From NCBI GenBank assembly GCA_036245805.1, contig BTRK01000002.1:37740661-37804660 (forward strand): DNA of 64,000 nt, in the 5' to 3' direction. This document shows, one piece after another, positions 21,940-33,022 of this stretch. The notes below the pieces were generated by a model. It saw nothing but the letters and a program-made list of their open reading frames with translations, did not search any database and was not told the origin of the DNA. The DNA comes from Pristionchus mayeri. Its lineage: Eukaryota > Nematoda > Chromadorea > Rhabditida > Neodiplogasteridae. The position numbers and the translations under genes were made by a program. Positions within the stretch are counted from its first letter, which is position 1. Every line of letters starts with the position of its first letter.

Positions 21940-24357
21940 ATCGCAAGACTGGCACACAACCACTGCGCCAACTCGGAAACGCAAACATGCACCTTCCTCT
22001 ATTTTGGGCGTAGAGCACTCACTCGATAGCCCTGGACGTACTGCATACACAGTGCAAATTTTTGGCTGCGATTTCGCCTACATTTATGAGAAAAGCGAGC
22101 TGAAATTTGATAGTACGAATTGTTTCTTACAATAGAGCTCTCATAATAGGCTCTCAGAGAACCGTCCACTCGGAATTATGAAAATGAAAAGATCAAACTG
22201 AAAATATGATCTTTGAAAATCAGACATTTGCGATATGAGACAAGAGGAGCACAGTCTTAACATTTTGCCCTTCATACAAACGAGTATTGTGAATATCGTG
22301 ATGCTATTTGCATAAACGTATTTTTCTGACATTTAAGATTTTCTGATATGGAATCCCCGGACCTTGCTCATAAAGTCTCATAAAGATGAGAAAAAACGAA
22401 ACTAATGATGTAATTAATGGCAAGGAAAGAGTGATCGATTTATTTTTCAATATGAAAACAGCACGCACAATACTGGTAAATGCACCACCGTAGGAAATTC
22501 AAAATGAAAACAATCAATCATAAAGTTCATATTCATCAAAAATTTTGCAAAACCCTTCAAAATCCATATCATTCGCGACGTCATTCCACCAATTAATCCG
22601 CCTTTTAAACGATTCCCTCTCGCACTGTAACATTTGTTGCTTCCACATTATCGTACATTGCTGTGCCTAGTGAGGACTCGATTCACTTTAATTCTGGGGA
22701 ACTGCTTCAAAAAGGAATTTGTCTTATCCTCCCAGTATATCAAGTTTCTTAACATATCTCTCTGAAAAAAAATCAAATGATGATTGACCGAAATTGTGTT
22801 TGTGACTACAGAAAGCATAAATAAGCTAAATTAGAAAAAATTGGAAAAAATAAGTTACATTAAAATATTGTGTACCTAGAGAGGAATCGTAAATTTTATA
22901 CTCGTATACAATTTCGTTGGCTACTTTTTCAAGATCATATCTGAATGCCAATTCTGAACACTGGATCCTTACCCATGTATGTCGTGAGTCCTTCATGTTT
23001 GAAACTTCAAGAAAAATATGAAGAAGCTCGATTCGGAATTCAACCAGGCCTTCGTAAATTTTCCTGAAATTTTCATATGATTTCTCTCTTCAAAGTTGTT
23101 TTCCTTCTGATACATGCTTTTCGTATGACCTTTTTCAACCTAGAATAGTGGGAGCGGTTGACATGAAGCTCAATATATTTCAGCTGTCAGTATAGTCGTA
23201 AATTAAGTCAGTTTAGAACTTCGATTTCTTGTGATCACCCATCTCGTCTAACAGATAATTCTTCCTCTCACCTCGACGGATTTTCGGCAAGAAACAATTA
23301 ATATGTCACGCCTTTCACGAGAGAATCGAGCTATCCATGGTACATTGTAGGTAAAAAAATTTCCAAAGGTGTAGGAAAATGTGCAAACGAAATTCACACA
23401 GCGCATGCAATTCATGAAAAGCTTTGCGAATGATATACTTACACCAAAAAAACGGAGAATTAGACGCCACTTATGACCATTTTACAATTTGTGATGTGGG
23501 CAACAAGTAATGATAACAAGCAATAACGAGCCCGCTGCACAGGTCGAGCCCGAAATAGTGAGCCGTGATTAGCGATCCCATACACCTCGAATGGCTAACA
23601 CTAATATTTGAGAAGAAAACATAATCTTGCTCAATTATTTTCTACTCAAACAAGATTGACACCGAGGCTACTTGTGATCTTCCAAGTATGATCGTTGATC
23701 TCTCTCACCTCGACGAAAAATGGGAATAAATAAGGTTACAACGTTATAAGCGTTCTCGCCCTTCATTCTTGGAAATATCAGAGACCAAATATCACGCCTT
23801 TCACGAGAAAATCGTGCTAGAACAACCATTTCAGGGAATGGATCGAAAATCGTAAAAATGGGTCTTACCAGTTTTGATCATATCAAGGCATGCTTGACTG
23901 ACCCCCGAAATCTCAATATGTACACTTCATTTTGGAGCTCCCTACATCGGGTCGGCTATCGGCTGCTCCTTCTTTGACCGGTCTTGTCTCGGTTCGATTG
24001 AATGATAGACAAACATTGTCATCTGAAAGACCCCCGCAAATTTTTCGAGCTCTATCGATCTTTCTAAACCATTTTCCATGAATATTAATTTTAACAATGG
24101 TGCATTCTAGGTCAATTTTCTCAAAAGTGTAGGAAAAGGTGCAAACGAAATTCGCAAAGCGCATGCAGTTCATGAAGAGCTTTCAAATGATATATTTGTA
24201 CCAAAAATACGGACACTTAGGAGCCACTTATGTCCATTTTACGATTCGCGATCATTTGAAATCATTTCATTCACACCGAACCGCTCGTTTTCGAAAAGGA
24301 GAAATGAAATGGGAATTCGAAAGGATAGAGTTCTCACATTTCGATTACGTTTCAAGT
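21940..24357. repeat. Gene-poor stretch with a diverged direct duplication
   Basis: No gene model could be supported. Segments 23335-23500 and 24088-24255 are direct, diverged copies sharing GTGTAGGAAAA-GTGCAAACGAAATTC and AGCGCATGCA-TTCATGAA blocks. A second related pair is 21445-21490 and 23915-23955 (TTTGGAGCTCC..ACA..GGGTCGG). The phrase CACGCCTTTCACGAGA occurs twice (about 23308 and 23789). Confidence 0.6.
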
Positions 24358-25474
24358 TGCTGTGCTGCATGGTTATTGTCTTCATGCTGATTGGTTCGTT
24401 ACCACAAGACACTAACTATTGTTTTGTAATTACTCAAAAACAGAATTACAGTAATTTACCGGCAGCTCCAACAACATCGTGCAGATTGGAGGCACCTCAT
24501 TTGGATGGTGCACCAAACTCACAGGATTGTCGATGATGCAAGGGACGACACTTCCAGTCTCTCAATGGTGGCTAATCATAACAAGTTTTTCCTTCCCGAC
24601 TCCATTATCTAGCTTATTCGTGATTGACTATGCTAAACTGCCTTGGATGTTGGAAGTGGTTCAAATAGTTGTGCATAATAATTCGAGGTAAACAGTTTTA
24701 CCTAAACTCTTTTTGTTCGGTATAAATTTATTTCGCTATTTTCGCTCGTCTCCCGTCCTTTTCTTCATTTACTTCGCAAGCGTAAACTCTCAAATTCTCA
24801 TGACCCAGGATTCCCTCTCTTCCTCACCTCTTCCGGAATACTCCATCGTTTCTCTCGTCGCAAGAGATCAGGGATAATGTAGAGATTTGCTCAACAAGCC
24901 TCGCTCATTCCAATGTAAACTCGTCGCAGTTCGTCTAAACGTTCTCTCCGCTCACCATTCCCGTCAGTTTTCTGCTTCACATCACAGTGAAGACATCTTC
25001 TCACCATGGCTCTCACCCATCTCCTACTCTCCCTCATCTCCGCCTCTGCCATTCTGGCAGCCCCCGTGAACGATGAGAACACCCTCAGCTCGTTCATGGA
25101 CAAGGGTCAGTTCAGCCATATCTTGAAATGAATCAAACGAAATTTTCTGGCTTATCGGCAATAGTCGTCAACTAAGTCAGTAACACGGGATTCACTAACT
25201 CGAAAATAAACTGCTCAGCGAGTATAGAATCCTGGTTTCTATCTCTGTTTGTAGCATGGAACTCCCTAGTTGCCGCTTTCCAACTAATGAATGAATATCA
25301 ATTAGTCTAAAATGATCTATCACTTCAGACTTTACTAGCGAAATGTCCTCGCTCATTGACGGCTTCGACAAGTTCACTGCTGAGGACATCGCCTACCTCA
25401 AGGTTCACTCAATTAATTTATCTTGTCAGAACATACCTCAGATATTTCGAATCAACGTGACAAAGCACTAGCAC
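24358..25474. repeat. Left arm of a large inverted duplication
   Basis: This segment pairs with 29779-30896 in inverted orientation with only scattered single-base differences (for example CATGG versus TATGG at the outer edge). It carries a membrane-protein exon fragment and the promoter plus first two exons of the FAR gene. The arm ends at 25474 because the partner runs into the assembly gap, not because homology visibly stops. Confidence 0.9.
24361..24692 (+). pseudogene. 5'-truncated copy of a membrane-protein exon
   Basis: The frame reads CCMVIVFMLIGSLPQDTNYC, a hydrophobic segment then a Cys-containing ectodomain-like stretch. It is the same as the right-arm copy at 30718-30948 but without the starting Met and first 18 or so residues, because the duplication boundary falls at 24358. 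A second open frame overlaps it (to a stop at 24690). Family not recognised. Confidence 0.4.
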
Positions 25475-26454
25475 TAATCCGAAACACTCGCTTGTATCAC
25501 GTTCTTTAAAAACGCGTAATTTTCTACGATTGACCAGGAAAAAATATAATTTTGTTTTCCCAGGGAATCATCATCGATCGCGAATCCTTCGCCAACGAGC
25601 ATGAGATCCTCGACAAAATGAGGCGAGTATAAAATCATTCAAAGAGAAATGAAGAGCAAGTATATCATCAATTTTCAACCTAACCCCATGCCATAGAGAA
25701 TCTGAAACACACAAAGCGAGTCGGTGAAACTTGGAACATTCTCGTTATCCATTATTGCTTGTCTTCTCCCTAGAATCTAGACAACCCGGAAACCTCAGCC
25801 GACATGGGTTCGAAGAAGTTGTGATCCAAAGCAATCGAGATAAATGCTTTCAAATTACCCTTGCTTACCATATTTTCTGCAGACGCGAAGCTCCCGAGAC
25901 GTACACCAAGTTCATCCAGTTCCTCAAGCCATTCTACAACAAGATGAAGAAACTGAACGAGGAGGCGAAGAAGTTCTTTCTCGACGTGAGTACCGTATCC
26001 TCAAGCATACAGTACCCATGGGAATAGCATAGTAACCAGGCAATATACTGCAATACCCCTGAAAATTTACAGTAGTTCCGCAGAAAAGTACCGTAACCCC
26101 ACACCTACAACAACTCGAATCCGGAATATTACAATATTACAGTATCCCGGTATGATTCTTGCAGCTACAGTATCCCTTACAGATCTCGCAGGAGCTCGCC
26201 CCTACCATGAGCCGCAGTCAGGAACCCACCATGGAGGAGATGGTCACTATGGTTAGTCGTCCATCCATGCCTGATTGGAATACGGTAGCATGAAAAAAAA
26301 TCGATAATTCCAGGGATTCAAAGTGTCCGCTCGCTACTCTGCCCTGTCAGCTGAGGCGAAAAAGTCTATTGCTGAACAGTTTCCAGTAATCGCCAAGGGA
26401 TTCAATCTCATCAACGACCTGGAGAAGAGCATGACAAAGATGTTCGAGATCTAA
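25006..26454 (+). CDS. Fatty-acid and retinol-binding (FAR) protein, secreted
   Basis: Six exons: 25006-25105, 25329-25402, 25564-25622, 25883-25985, 26183-26251 and 26314-26454, giving 181 residues, the usual FAR length. MALTHLLLSLISASAILAAP is a signal peptide. The mature part is helical and matches the Gp-FAR-1 pattern: FANEHEILDKMRREAPETY, NKMKKLNEEAKKFFLD, and late RYSALSAEAKKSIAEQFPVI. Nematode FAR proteins bind fatty acids and retinoids extracellularly. The third intron uses a GC donor (AG|GCGAGT at 25623); the GT four bases later would break the frame. An AATAAATAAA polyadenylation signal lies near 26537. Its 5' half is duplicated, inverted, at 29851-30248. Function is from family knowledge. 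Confidence 0.88.
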
Positions 26455-27559
26455 TACCCTGTTCCTATCCAATCTGTCACTTCCCATTTCACTAATCCAC
26501 TCGATTTGCACATTAGAAATTGCACTTTCAAAGCAATAAATAAAAATTTATCAGGAAAAAAAAACGTTATAAGTAAAATGGAGCACGAATGACGAACGAA
26601 GAAAGGCGTGTGCATCGCAGAGATTATTTCCATTAGTAATCTGTTTCTCTCCCATTTCCTCCGCCCGCTCTCTTTATGTCTCTCTTTTTCTCACTCTGAC
26701 TTGCCTGAAAGCGTGAGCTGTTGAGAAATTAAGAATGAAATCAGTAATGAAAGATCGAAAAGGAGAGGACCGCTAAACAAGGGAGGGTAAAATGAGGGCT
26801 TCCTATAATGGAACGGGCGGGGGTTTCGGTCCTGGGTCACAAAGTTCCTTTTCCTCCTTCACCTGGAGTAAAATCGCTTTAATCTCCTCATTTTACACAT
26901 TCCCTCATTATTTATAGCGGACGAGAGAGTGAGTGGTATGGCGAGAGGGCGTGCAGTTCTGCTACATAATTATCTCTATTCTGAACCAAACAAATGATTT
27001 TCTTACGAAAGTGTACCACCTTTAGCAGTTGCCAAACGAGGCGGCTAGATCTTTTATCTGGTGGGATTAGGTCTCTTACTAGGAACGTGTGTGACTGAAG
27101 TAATGTGCTAAAAGTGTGTGACGACGCTCCTTCACTTGAAGTAATGAAGTAATGCAGAAACTTGAACATGAATTCGCGACCTGACTTTTTACGAGACAAT
27201 GACCGGACTCTTTGGACTACCCAGCTTTATAATTTAAGCATTAAAATGAAAATAAAGACAAAAATTCGTATTTTATAATATAATTTACGTTTTTCAAAGA
27301 CGAAAGCACTTCGCGATTGAATATTGAAAACGTGTCTAGCACAAAACAATTGGAAGCGGCGTTGTCTGAAAAGGTATACTACGGTGTTTAGCCAATAAAC
27401 TCTGCAGCGCGAATTTTGCGGCTATGCCTATCGCCCGTACTGTTTCCAGATATTTCGAAATTATGTGATTGAGCTACGACTGATTGCTTTTGTGAAAGAG
27501 GAAGTGAATCTTTTGCTTAAAAAAATCACCTAGCATACTCTTTTCTATCGTCTGCGTAA

Positions 27560-27628
<69 letters not shown>

Positions 27629-28044
27629 CTACGAATCATGTACTCGTCTTCAACATTTGCAGCCTTTTTTTATGTAAAAATGCTTTTCAAATTCACCGGA
27701 AACACGAGAAGTACAGAGTCTTTACTTGGTTTCTTTTACTCGACAATATTTGCTCGTTTCTCTGAAGGTTCTCTCGTCTCGAGTTGTGATGGGCTATTAC
27801 TAAGCGTCTTGGCAAAAAGCCAAAGACGCTGCATCTAGGTAGACCGCCTCTCCTTCTATATTGGAAACATGCCTTCCAAGCGTCGAAAAGATGTTTGATA
27901 GAGTTTGCAAAAAAAATTCTATGCTCCATGCGATTGGGTGGAATTTCACACCTAACATTTGTTTTGTATACCATTGTTATTCTGTAAGCTATTGACATTT
28001 AATTTGAATACGCCTTCCCATTGACTAAATTCCTTCCGACGTAT
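26455..28044. other. Intergenic between FAR and globin genes
   Basis: It starts with the FAR 3' UTR. Apart from the AT microsatellite (separate entry) no gene or structured repeat was recognised. By symmetry of the large palindrome, a mirror copy of most of this stretch would be expected inside the N gap. Confidence 0.5.
27562..27626. repeat. (AT)n microsatellite
   Basis: An uninterrupted AT dinucleotide run of about 60 bases. Confidence 0.95.
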
Positions 28045-28181
28045 ATTTTTCTCTCTCATTAATCCATTGCGCAAAAGAGTTAATCTCTTCTCTCTCGCTC
28101 TACTTTCTAGCTTTCCTCTGATGATTTTGAAAAAAAATCGAGTGTTAACTGCGAGAATATCATAAAGCGATCGCGCAAAAT
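28045..28181. repeat. Inner left arm of the large inverted duplication
   Basis: Reverse complement of 29137-29274, about 137 bases, high identity (AAGCGATCGCGCAAAATGA against its complement at the inner edge). It flanks the globin-bearing centre, and its partner runs straight into the N gap. Confidence 0.9.
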
Positions 28182-28203
28182 GATTCGGATCCTATTTCCC
28201 GCC

Positions 28204-28229
28204 ACCCCCCCCCCCCCCCCCCCCCCCCA
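28204..28229. repeat. Poly-C tract
   Basis: About 25 consecutive C bases, interrupted only at the left edge. A likely sequencing and assembly hazard close to the palindrome arm. Confidence 0.95.
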
Positions 28230-28265
28230 CTCAACCGAAACATAATAATAAGATGCAGATAATTT

Positions 28266-29120
28266 ATGGATGCCAAGTCTGATAAAGCCAGGCCACATTT
28301 ATTCGATTGCATCACCAAGCTTGGACATTTACACCATATAAATGATTCGGTTCAGGCTAAAAAGCTGGTGAGTTTGCTCCTCACTTGCATTTCAATTCTG
28401 CAACTTTCAGAAGAGATTGTTCTTTCAATATTTGTACGACATAAAGAACTATTTTCCGGGAGAAAAGATCACCGCGGAAAACATGACTGAAACAGAAAAA
28501 GAGGTAGCGATACAATTATTTGGGGGGGGGGGGTGACGTTTGCATAACGGACATTTGAACAACAAATCGCCGTGCATTTGCGATTCGAGATAGCGACTTG
28601 GGAGTTGCTTCATTGTTACCAGTATGTGCTCCCTTACATTTGTATATATAAATCTTGTTATAGGGGTCGTTGATTTGCACTGAAACTCAAGTTCACCTGG
28701 TAACAAGATTTACATATGCAAATGTAGGGGAGAACATACTATTAACAATGAAGCAACTTCCAAGTCGCTACCTCGGATCGCAAGCGCACGGCGATTTGTT
28801 GTGCAAATGTCACCCCCCAAATTATTTTGCATTTTACCTACTTTCAACGTTTTTTTTTCAAGATTATTCGGTCGCACTTCGGAGCATTCATTATGCACTG
28901 CTCTCATACGATTCTCTGGATTGGTCCTTTCTCGGAAAAGTAAGCACAGTCGATTTCTCACTGCATTGGAGTAGTCCTACATAATTTGGGTGGTTTCATT
29001 CTGATCACTATCGGTTCCATTCATTATACAAACATGTTTGAAGTTGAATCATTCGCAGTTTTTGGTAGGGACGTACGCTCAGATGTTCTCTATTTAAATT
29101 TTGTTCGAAATAGTGGAGAG
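28266..29120 (+). CDS. Nematode-type globin, partial or damaged
   Basis: Exon 1 (28266-28367) and exon 2 (28411-28503) join in phase 0 and read MDAKSDKARPHLFDCITKLG and AKKLKRLFFQYLYDIKNYFP, then GEKITAENMTETEKE. This matches the globin pattern of B/C helices, a 'YF-G' turn and 'TA-D/E-V/M..SE/TE'. A third block, about 28868-28939, reads ALRSIHYALLSYDSLDW, globin-like around the helix-E/F His. A fourth near 29061-29120 reads FGRDVRSDVLYLN. The exon 2 to exon 3 phase does not close, so either a boundary is misplaced or the gene is damaged. Intron 2 carries a foldback element. The 3' end would lie in or beyond the gap. Confidence 0.55.
28522..28819. mobile_element. Poly-G/TGAC foldback element with 8-bp target duplication
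   Basis: It starts GGGGGGGGGGGGTGACGTTTGC and ends GCAAATGTCACCCCCC. The arms pair through about 130 bases, for example GCGATTTGTTGTGCAAATG against CATTTGAACAACAAATCGC. AATTATTT flanks both ends (28514-28521 and 28820-28827), an 8-bp duplication as made by hAT-type transposases. It is inserted in intron 2 of the globin gene and leaves a normal intron when removed. Confidence 0.8.
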
Positions 29121-29136
29121 GCGGAGAGAGAGAGTC

Positions 29137-29274
29137 ATTTTGCGCGATCGCTTTATGATATTCTCGCAGTTAACACTCGATTTTTTTTCAAAATCATCAG
29201 AGGAAAGCTAGAAAGTAGAGCGAGAGAGAAGAGATTAACTCTTTTGCGCAATGGATTAATGAGAGAGAAAAATA
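29137..29274. repeat. Inner right arm of the large inverted duplication
   Basis: Reverse complement of 28045-28181. Terminates within two bases of the N gap. Confidence 0.9.
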
Positions 29275-29276
29275 AC

Positions 29277-29776
29277 NNNNNNNNNNNNNNNNNNNNNNNN
29301 NNNNNNNNNNNNNNNNNNNNNNNNNNNNNNNNNNNNNNNNNNNNNNNNNNNNNNNNNNNNNNNNNNNNNNNNNNNNNNNNNNNNNNNNNNNNNNNNNNNN
29401 NNNNNNNNNNNNNNNNNNNNNNNNNNNNNNNNNNNNNNNNNNNNNNNNNNNNNNNNNNNNNNNNNNNNNNNNNNNNNNNNNNNNNNNNNNNNNNNNNNNN
29501 NNNNNNNNNNNNNNNNNNNNNNNNNNNNNNNNNNNNNNNNNNNNNNNNNNNNNNNNNNNNNNNNNNNNNNNNNNNNNNNNNNNNNNNNNNNNNNNNNNNN
29601 NNNNNNNNNNNNNNNNNNNNNNNNNNNNNNNNNNNNNNNNNNNNNNNNNNNNNNNNNNNNNNNNNNNNNNNNNNNNNNNNNNNNNNNNNNNNNNNNNNNN
29701 NNNNNNNNNNNNNNNNNNNNNNNNNNNNNNNNNNNNNNNNNNNNNNNNNNNNNNNNNNNNNNNNNNNNNNNNNNNN
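29277..29776. other. Assembly gap of exactly 500 N
   Basis: A run of 500 N, a conventional placeholder rather than a measured length. Because the arms on either side are spaced 2,570 bases apart on the left of the palindrome and only about 504 on the right, the true missing sequence is probably near 2.5 kb if the duplication is symmetrical. Confidence 0.98.
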
Positions 29777-29778
29777 GT

Positions 29779-30896
29779 GTGCTAGTGCTTTGTCACGTTG
29801 ATTCGAAATATCTGAGGTATGTTCTGACAAGATAAATTAATTGAGTGAACCTTGAGGTAGGCGATGTCCTCAGCAGTGAACTTGTCGAAGCCGTCAATGA
29901 GCGAGGACATTTCGCTAGTAAAGTCTGAAGTGATAGATCATTTTAGACTAATTGATATTCATTCATTAGTTGGAAAGCGGCAACTAGGGAGTTCCCATGC
30001 TACAAACAGAGATAGAAACCAGGATTCTATACTCGCTGAGCAGTTTATTTTCGAGTTAGTGAATCCCGTGTTACTGACTTAGTTGACGACTATTGCCGAT
30101 AAGCCAGAAAATTTCGTTTGATTCATTTCAAGATATGGCTGAACTGACCCTTGTCCATGAACGAGCTGAGGGTGTTCTCATCGTTCACGGGGGCTGCCAG
30201 AATGGCAGAGGCGGAGATGAGGGAGAGTAGGAGATGGGTGAGAGCCATGGTGAGAAGATGTCTTCACTGTGATGTGAAGCAGAAAACTGACGGGAATGGT
30301 GAGCGGAGAGAACGTTTAGACGAACTGCGACGAGTTTACATTGGAATGAGCGAGGCTTGTTGAGCAAATCTCTACATTATCCCTGATCTCTTGCGACGAG
30401 AGAAACGATGGAGTATTCCGGAAGAGGTGAGGAAGAGAGGGAATCCTGGGTCGTGAGAATTTGAGAGTTTACGCTTGCGAAGTAAATGAAGAAAAGGACG
30501 GGAGACGAGCGAAAATAGCGAAATAAATTTATACCGAACAAAAATAGTTTAGGTAAAACTGTTTACCTCGAATTATTATGCACAACTATTTGAACCACTT
30601 CCAACATCCAAGGCAGTTTAGCATAGTCAATCACGAATAAGCTAGATAATGGAGTCGGGAAGGAAAAACTTGTTATGATTAGCCACCATTGAGAGACTGG
30701 AAGTGTCGTCCCTTGCATCATCGACAATCCTGTGAGTTTGGTGCACCATCCAAATGAGGTGCCTCCAATCTGCACGATGTTGTTGGAGCTGCCGGTAAAT
30801 TACTGTAATTCTGTTTTTGAGTAATTACAAAACAATAGTTAGTGTCTTGTGGTAACGAACCAATCAGCATGAAGACAATAACCATACAGCACAGCA
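29779..30896. repeat. Right arm of the large inverted duplication
   Basis: Reverse complement of 24358-25474. The outer edge at 30896 lies inside the membrane-protein exon, which continues intact beyond it, so the right side is likely the older copy for that exon. Confidence 0.9.
29851..30248 (-). CDS. Second FAR gene copy, 5' part (cut by gap)
   Basis: Exon 1 is 30248-30149 and exon 2 is 29924-29851, with the same start, signal peptide and splice sites as the gene at 25006. The encoded residues visible here are identical to that copy. Remaining exons would fall in the N gap. Upstream sequence is also duplicated to 30896, so both copies have the same promoter region. Whether both copies are complete cannot be told from this window. 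Confidence 0.75.
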
Positions 30897-30948
30897 GAAG
30901 CAGAATTGGACGCCATCCGTCGATTAATAGACGTTCATAGCATTCCAT
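30718..30948 (-). CDS. Putative first exon of a type II membrane protein
   Basis: From ATG 30948 the frame reads MECYERLLIDGWRPILLLL, then CCMVIVFMLIGSLP: a short N-terminal tail and one strong hydrophobic segment (about residues 13-32), followed by a polar region with Cys and an N-glycosylation-like NYS. This is the topology of a type II membrane protein such as many nematode glycosyltransferases, but no family motif is visible. The frame ends at 30718. A GT donor 'TACA|GTAATT' near 30807 could end the exon earlier. Confidence 0.35.
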   Translation of the reverse strand: MECYERLLIDGWRPILLLLCCMVIVFMLIGSLPQDTNYCFVITQKQNYSNLPAAPTTSCRLEAPHLDGAPNSQDCR

Positions 30949-31000
30949 CTGGAGAAGTGATGTTTGCAAAAAAAATGTTTCATTTTGAATTCGGATAATA

Positions 31001-31837
31001 TTAGGGTGTCCCATAAGTTCTCGGACTTTTTTTTCAATCCATCTACTACATTAGCCATTGGAGTTAGGACTTAAAATGCGTGCGCATAGTTAGTGGCAGA
31101 GGGTGTACTGTTACATTATGCCCTTATACAATGTATGCATATCATAGTGAAGATGCAATCTTTGAAAATGCTCATTTTTTGAGCACTTCGTTTTGCTTTT
31201 TCTGCAACCTGTCCGCGAGATTCTAGGAGAGCCAGATGTGTGTGGTGTAATCAGTATCTTGTTGTGTATATACTATTATATAACATCACTTGTACTGCTA
31301 TTCCAATAGTAGGAAAATGGAAAAATCGAAAATCAAGTTTACACTTTTCGGGTTAGTTGTATATGTTCGAGCATATTTCAGACCTTCGCTAAGCAATTGT
31401 ATCAAAAAAAACTTTAAAAGTGATGAAAATACTTTCTCAACCTCTTGAGGTTGTTTTTAGAACGTAACCAAGCAATGACTTTGAAGACACTTTGCAAAAA
31501 AGTGCCTTTTCCTATCGATGAAGCAAAGCAAATCCAGATATCAGAACTGAGCCTGAAATTATTGAATAGCTGTGAGTATTAATTAAAGACTGTAAATGCA
31601 TTTCAACTCACATCCATTAGCAAAATAATTCAAAAAAATCATTTTTTTGGATTTTGCTCTATTTTGTTCAAATATTTGTAGCACTCTCCAAAAGAACCAG
31701 CTATGCTGGTCTTATGATTTATATTGAAAGTAGTATCACACACTTTCAAATAGTCTATGATAGAATGTTGTTAGATTAAATATCTATCTTAGAAAGCAAA
31801 ATGTTCATAATGTCCGGAAACTTATGGGACACCCTAA
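31001..31837. mobile_element. Mariner-like MITE, 837 bp, TA target duplication
   Basis: Termini TTAGGGTGTCCCATAAGTT and AACTTATGGGACACCCTAA are perfect inverted repeats, extended with mismatches to about 28 bp. TA lies on both sides (30999-31000 and 31838-31839). No transposase is seen inside. The termini are typical of mariner relatives. It is distinct from, but related at the tips to, the element at 19130-20040. Confidence 0.85.
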
Positions 31838-31839
31838 TA

Positions 31840-32600
31840 GCTGTGAATAACCATATGTTATGAAGACAATGTCATGTTATGAAGACAATGAACTGAATAT
31901 ACATTCCATAAAGTATAAATAACGTAGTTGAATATAGTATGCAGAGGAATATTCCTATCAAAAGCGCGCACTTGCTTGGTCGCTGATGCCTTAGGAGGAC
32001 TGATAAGCGATCTCTGAAGGGTGGGAGAGGGACCCGTTAGGGTATCGAGAGAGCGAAAAAGTGGGAGGGAGAATGATAAGGAAGACCAGAGGCATGTGTG
32101 TAATATGAAGAGAAGAAGGAAATGGTAGTTTCGAGTTAACAAGTTTGCTTATTTCAGGGACAATAGTCGGAACGAAGTCTTGAATGATGCAATTCCATTG
32201 TGAAAGCATGCACGACTGATCACAGTGGGTGATTTGAGAAAAGGGTAAAGGTACATCCCGAGATTCAGTTCGCTGTGAATACTGCTAGTCCAGTGTAAAT
32301 TTGGGCGGATTCAGTCTTGTATGCCCACCTTGCGCCAGACCTATCTGCATGCGTGCTCTAGTCAGGACTACCAATTCCCGTCGCCAATGGGCAGGAGCCT
32401 TTATGAGGCCGAAATTATGCCACTAGCGGGAATCGAACCCGTTTGGGATGGAATGGAGCTGCGCCCCATAGGAACTTTATATGAAAAGAGGCAATATGTG
32501 GCACGTGAACATAAAAGATTCAGTGAGTGAGAGTTAATGTTCTGATAGTATACTCAAACAAAAATCATCAATTCAAAATGTATTCTCATTTTTTTTTGCA
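31840..32600. other. Intergenic, no supported gene; one tRNA T-arm-like motif
   Basis: Two overlapping minus-strand open frames (31858-32142, 31991-32209) are not recognised. At 32432-32448 the minus strand has CGGGTTCGATTCCCG, a perfect tRNA T-arm/box B, but no matching remainder of a tRNA could be folded upstream. Confidence 0.4.
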
Positions 32601-32617
32601 AAAAGAGAAAAAGAGCA

Positions 32618-32670
32618 ACCCGGGCCGCCTGGGTGAAAACCAGAAATCCTAACCACTAGACCACATGGGA
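32618..32670 (-). pseudogene. tRNA-Glu(UUC) pseudogene, 3' truncated
   Basis: The minus strand reads TCCCATGTGGTCTAGTGG onward through an intact anticodon arm (loop TTTTCAC, anticodon TTC), then GGCGGCCCGGGTT, after which the T loop and 3' acceptor are replaced by GCTC and a T-run. The first 50 bases are canonical tRNA-Glu. It pairs as an inverted repeat with 32951-33022, flanks included. Confidence 0.75.
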
Positions 32671-32950
32671 GGACGGCATGAATGCTCTAGTTATTGCCAT
32701 TGAATGAAGAGGCGAATCGCTTGTTCAGAAGCTCGTGGAACGGAGCCATCCAAGAAGGAATAAGATGAAAAATATTCGAATCGCTAATTGCATTCATAAA
32801 AAACGCACACCGTAGAAGGCACTTTATCAGTGGTTCCAAAGAGATGCACATTTCTTTAATCTCCATTTATCTTGAATGGCTCCCTTGCACTGACACCTGA
32901 ACCAACGTTTCTGTTCCTTCAATTGCAATAGTCTGCGTGCCCATTCCGTC

Positions 32951-33022
32951 CTCCATGTGGTCTAGTGGTTAGGATTTCTGGTTTTCACCCAGGCGGCCCT
33001 GGTTCGATTCCCGGCATGGGAA
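32951..33022 (+). tRNA. tRNA-Glu(UUC)-like gene, diverged
   Basis: A full-length match to tRNA-Glu: D arm GGTCTAGTGGTTAGGAT, anticodon arm TCTGGTTTTCACCCAGG (anticodon TTC), T arm GGTTCGATTCC, 3' acceptor CATGGGA. One C is missing at the 5' end (CTCCATG for TCCCATG), leaving position 1 unpaired and one G-U. The T stem has one T-C mismatch. A short CTTCTTTTG terminator follows. It may be functional but more likely a tRNA-like pseudogene; both copies share flanks, so one derives from the other. Confidence 0.65.

Noticed and set aside
27562..27626. AT run as a replication or centromeric element
   Set aside because: It is a plain dinucleotide microsatellite with no associated structure.
31858..32209. 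Two overlapping minus-strand open frames upstream of the tRNA-Glu pair
   Set aside because: A possible retrotransposon tail was considered, but no RT motif or consistent frame could be identified.
32410..32510. Third tRNA suggested by the perfect T-arm at 32432-32448
   Set aside because: No D arm, anticodon arm or acceptor partner at tRNA spacing.
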